Source: PALSA-1355 sp035496575
GTDB taxonomy: Bacteria > Planctomycetota > Planctomycetia > Pirellulales > PALSA-1355
Assembly: GCA_035496575.1 (NCBI GenBank)
Contig: DATJEN010000238.1
Coordinates: forward strand, 1-64,000
Direction: 5' to 3'
Length of the DNA stretch: 64,000 nt
The translations under genes and the position numbers were made by a program. A model generated the notes under the pieces. That model saw nothing but the letters and a program-made list of their open reading frames with translations. It had not been told where the DNA came from and did not search any database. Numbering within the stretch: the stretch's first letter is position 1; every line of letters starts with the position of its first letter. Below, one piece after another: positions 62,751 to 64,000 of the stretch.

Positions 62751-64000
62751 TCAACCATCCACGCGACGATAGAGACCAAAGTTCTGGTCCGCCAGTGTCC
62801 GCAAGAACACGTCGAGTGGGCCACCCGGTATGCCGGCGCCGATCCCGATTGTGTAGATGCTGACCCGGCGAGTCTTATTGGCCGCGGTAATGGCCGCCAC
62901 GATATCGACCGGGGCGGCAATCTTGCCGCCGTGCGGTGCGCCATCCGACAGGAAGTAAATCGCCTCGGTGTCGAAGCCGAGTGCCGCTTCGAGCGCGTCA
63001 TAGGACGCGGTGTTCGAGTGCGGGCTTTGCGCTTCGACATAATGCATCGCGGCAGCCTTGGTCTTGTCGTTCGCCTTGACCAGGTCCTTGTGCCAGGTCG
63101 CGACCGTGCCATTGAACACCACCACGCCGAACTCAACGTGGTCGGGCAGGCCCTGGATGGCCTTCGTTAGCTCGCGCTTGGCCGCTACGATTCGCGGCCC
63201 GGTCATGCTGCCCGATGTATCGAGCACGAACACCAACTTTTGTGCAAACAGCGGCAGGCCATAGTAGTAGCCGCTTTGGCTCTCGAGCGCCACGCTGCGA
63301 TAGGGCGACTCGACCGATCGGGTCGGGTACTGGAACGTGTCCTTCGACTCTTGCCACCAGCGACCCCAGGCTTGGGCGTCCATCCCGAAGATTTGGCCCG
63401 TGGTTTGGGCGAGATGCTCGACGGCGTCGGCCTTGGCCTCGCCGCCAACCCGGTCCATGAGTTCGATCAGCGCGCCAATCGCTTCGCGATCAGCGATGCG
63501 CGAGAGTGCGGCAACGGTTGCGCGCCGCAGACCAAAACTATCGGCAAAGGCGCGCGTGCTGGCGAGCTGCACGAGCGGCGCGACATCTGCCGCGGCGCGG
63601 TGAGCGCCCAACTCATCAGCCATGGAGACGAGCACGGGCAATCCATGTCGATTGGGTGCGACGACCTCATCGACAAAGCCGACCGCATCGCGGCGAACGG
63701 CCGGCCAGCTCGTTGAAAGCACCGCGGCCAACGAGAGCGCGGCCGCCGATTGGGAGTCCTCGCGGCCAATATCCTTCTTGAGCAACAGCAGCAGGGTCTC
63801 GCAGACCTCTTGCTTATCGCTCATTTTCACCAGCGACTCGTAAGCGGCCTTCCGCACGCTCAAATCCGCGTCGTACAGGCTGTTGTGGATCAGCCGTACC
63901 GAGTCGGCAATGGGAAAGGCTTGGAGCCGCGCAACGGCGGTGGCTCGATTGCCCGCATCCTTGCTGCGAAGCTGGGGCTGCAGACTGCGCCGCGCCTTGG
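62751..64000 (-). CDS. HEAT-repeat plus von Willebrand factor A protein (N-terminus beyond window)
   Basis: The frame is open from the right edge to a TGA at 62751, at least 416 residues, so the start lies outside. Residues read first are HEAT-type helices (ADSVRLIHNSLYDADLSVRKAAYESLVKM and SFGLRRATVAALSRIADREAIGALIELMD). Then a linker with WGRWWQESKD and a VWA domain with the MIDAS motif KLVFVLDTSGSMTGPRIVAAKREL, followed by FGVVVFNG and AIYFLSDGAPHGG. The role is probably metal-dependent protein binding; planctomycete members are exported, but the signal cannot be checked here. It converges with the LssY-C gene, 4 bases apart. Confidence 0.82.
   Translation of the reverse strand, partial: KARRSLQPQLRSKDAGNRATAVARLQAFPIADSVRLIHNSLYDADLSVRKAAYESLVKMSDKQEVCETLLLLLKKDIGREDSQSAAALSLAAVLSTSWPAVRRDAVGFVDEVVAPNRHGLPVLVSMADELGAHRAAADVAPLVQLASTRAFADSFGLRRATVAALSRIADREAIGALIELMDRVGGEAKADAVEHLAQTTGQIFGMDAQAWGRWWQESKDTFQYPTRSVESPYRSVALESQSGYYYGLPLFAQKLVFVLDTSGSMTGPRIVAAKRELTKAIQGLPDHVEFGVVVFNGTVATWHKDLVKANDKTKAAAMHYVEAQSPHSNTASYDALEAALGFDTEAIYFLSDGAPHGGKIAAPVDIVAAITAANKTRRVSIYTIGIGAGIPGGPLDVFLRTLADQNFGLYRRVDG

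Overview
The window looks like chromosome of a planctomycete, most likely a Pirellulales-type organism. This is inferred from the protein families, not from any search. The signs are a giant secreted dehydrogenase-like/HEAT/cytochrome c protein, two proteins with a C-terminal PEP-CTERM sorting tail, DUF1573 and DUF6666-like secreted proteins, a redoxin/cytochrome/copper-monooxygenase-like fusion, a HEAT plus von Willebrand A protein, and high GC throughout. Genes are mostly in singles or short operons on both strands. I see no IS element, CRISPR array or rRNA. One tRNA, Leu(UAG), is present.

Layout. 1-4.6 kb: tail of an RTX-like protein, a pair of transsulfuration-type PLP enzymes (minus strand) behind a leader with a strong terminator hairpin, and a DUF1573 secreted protein. 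4.6-6.8 kb: small hypothetical genes, then a tight three-gene unit (RHH/ParB-like small protein, 41-residue peptide, membrane-anchored trypsin-like protease) that may be accessory DNA. 6.9-11.7 kb: a CzcBA-type heavy-metal RND pump behind a small Cys/His-bearing secreted protein. 11.8-21.8 kb: a large unknown membrane protein, the planctomycete-type cytochrome c protein, an acetamidase/formamidase, a PhoPQ-activated (PqaA-type) protein and a hypothetical. 22.2-30.7 kb: tRNA-Leu, an orphan TadG-like protein, DUF1805, PEP-CTERM, secreted VOC, bestrophin, HD-GYP and DUF6666-like genes. 30.7-35.9 kb: alpha/beta hydrolase plus cyclase-fold protein, AhpD-like, amidase, PQQ sugar dehydrogenase.

36.2-41.5 kb is a signalling operon: AI-2E/PerM-type transporter with an extra C-terminal domain, CHASE3-PAS hybrid histidine kinase with two receivers, and a stand-alone receiver. 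41.7-46 kb holds small proteins, a second PEP-CTERM protein, a macro domain, GYF and YihY/BrkB proteins. 46.2-50.9 kb is housekeeping: metallophosphoesterase, YidC (carrying an apparent PDZ insertion) and MnmE. 51.2-57.8 kb: the redoxin/haem/copper fusion, a neutral-ceramidase-like protein, a D-threonine-aldolase-like PLP enzyme and an MFS transporter.

58.1-62.7 kb is the most intriguing part. A promoter with a perfect palindrome over its -10 box precedes a lysine 2,3-aminomutase-family radical SAM enzyme, two different D-Ala-D-Ala-ligase-like ATP-grasp enzymes and an LssY-C membrane protein, all co-oriented and closely spaced. It reads like a small uncharacterised pathway that makes a beta-amino acid and ligates it. 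The window ends inside a HEAT/VWA protein on the minus strand.
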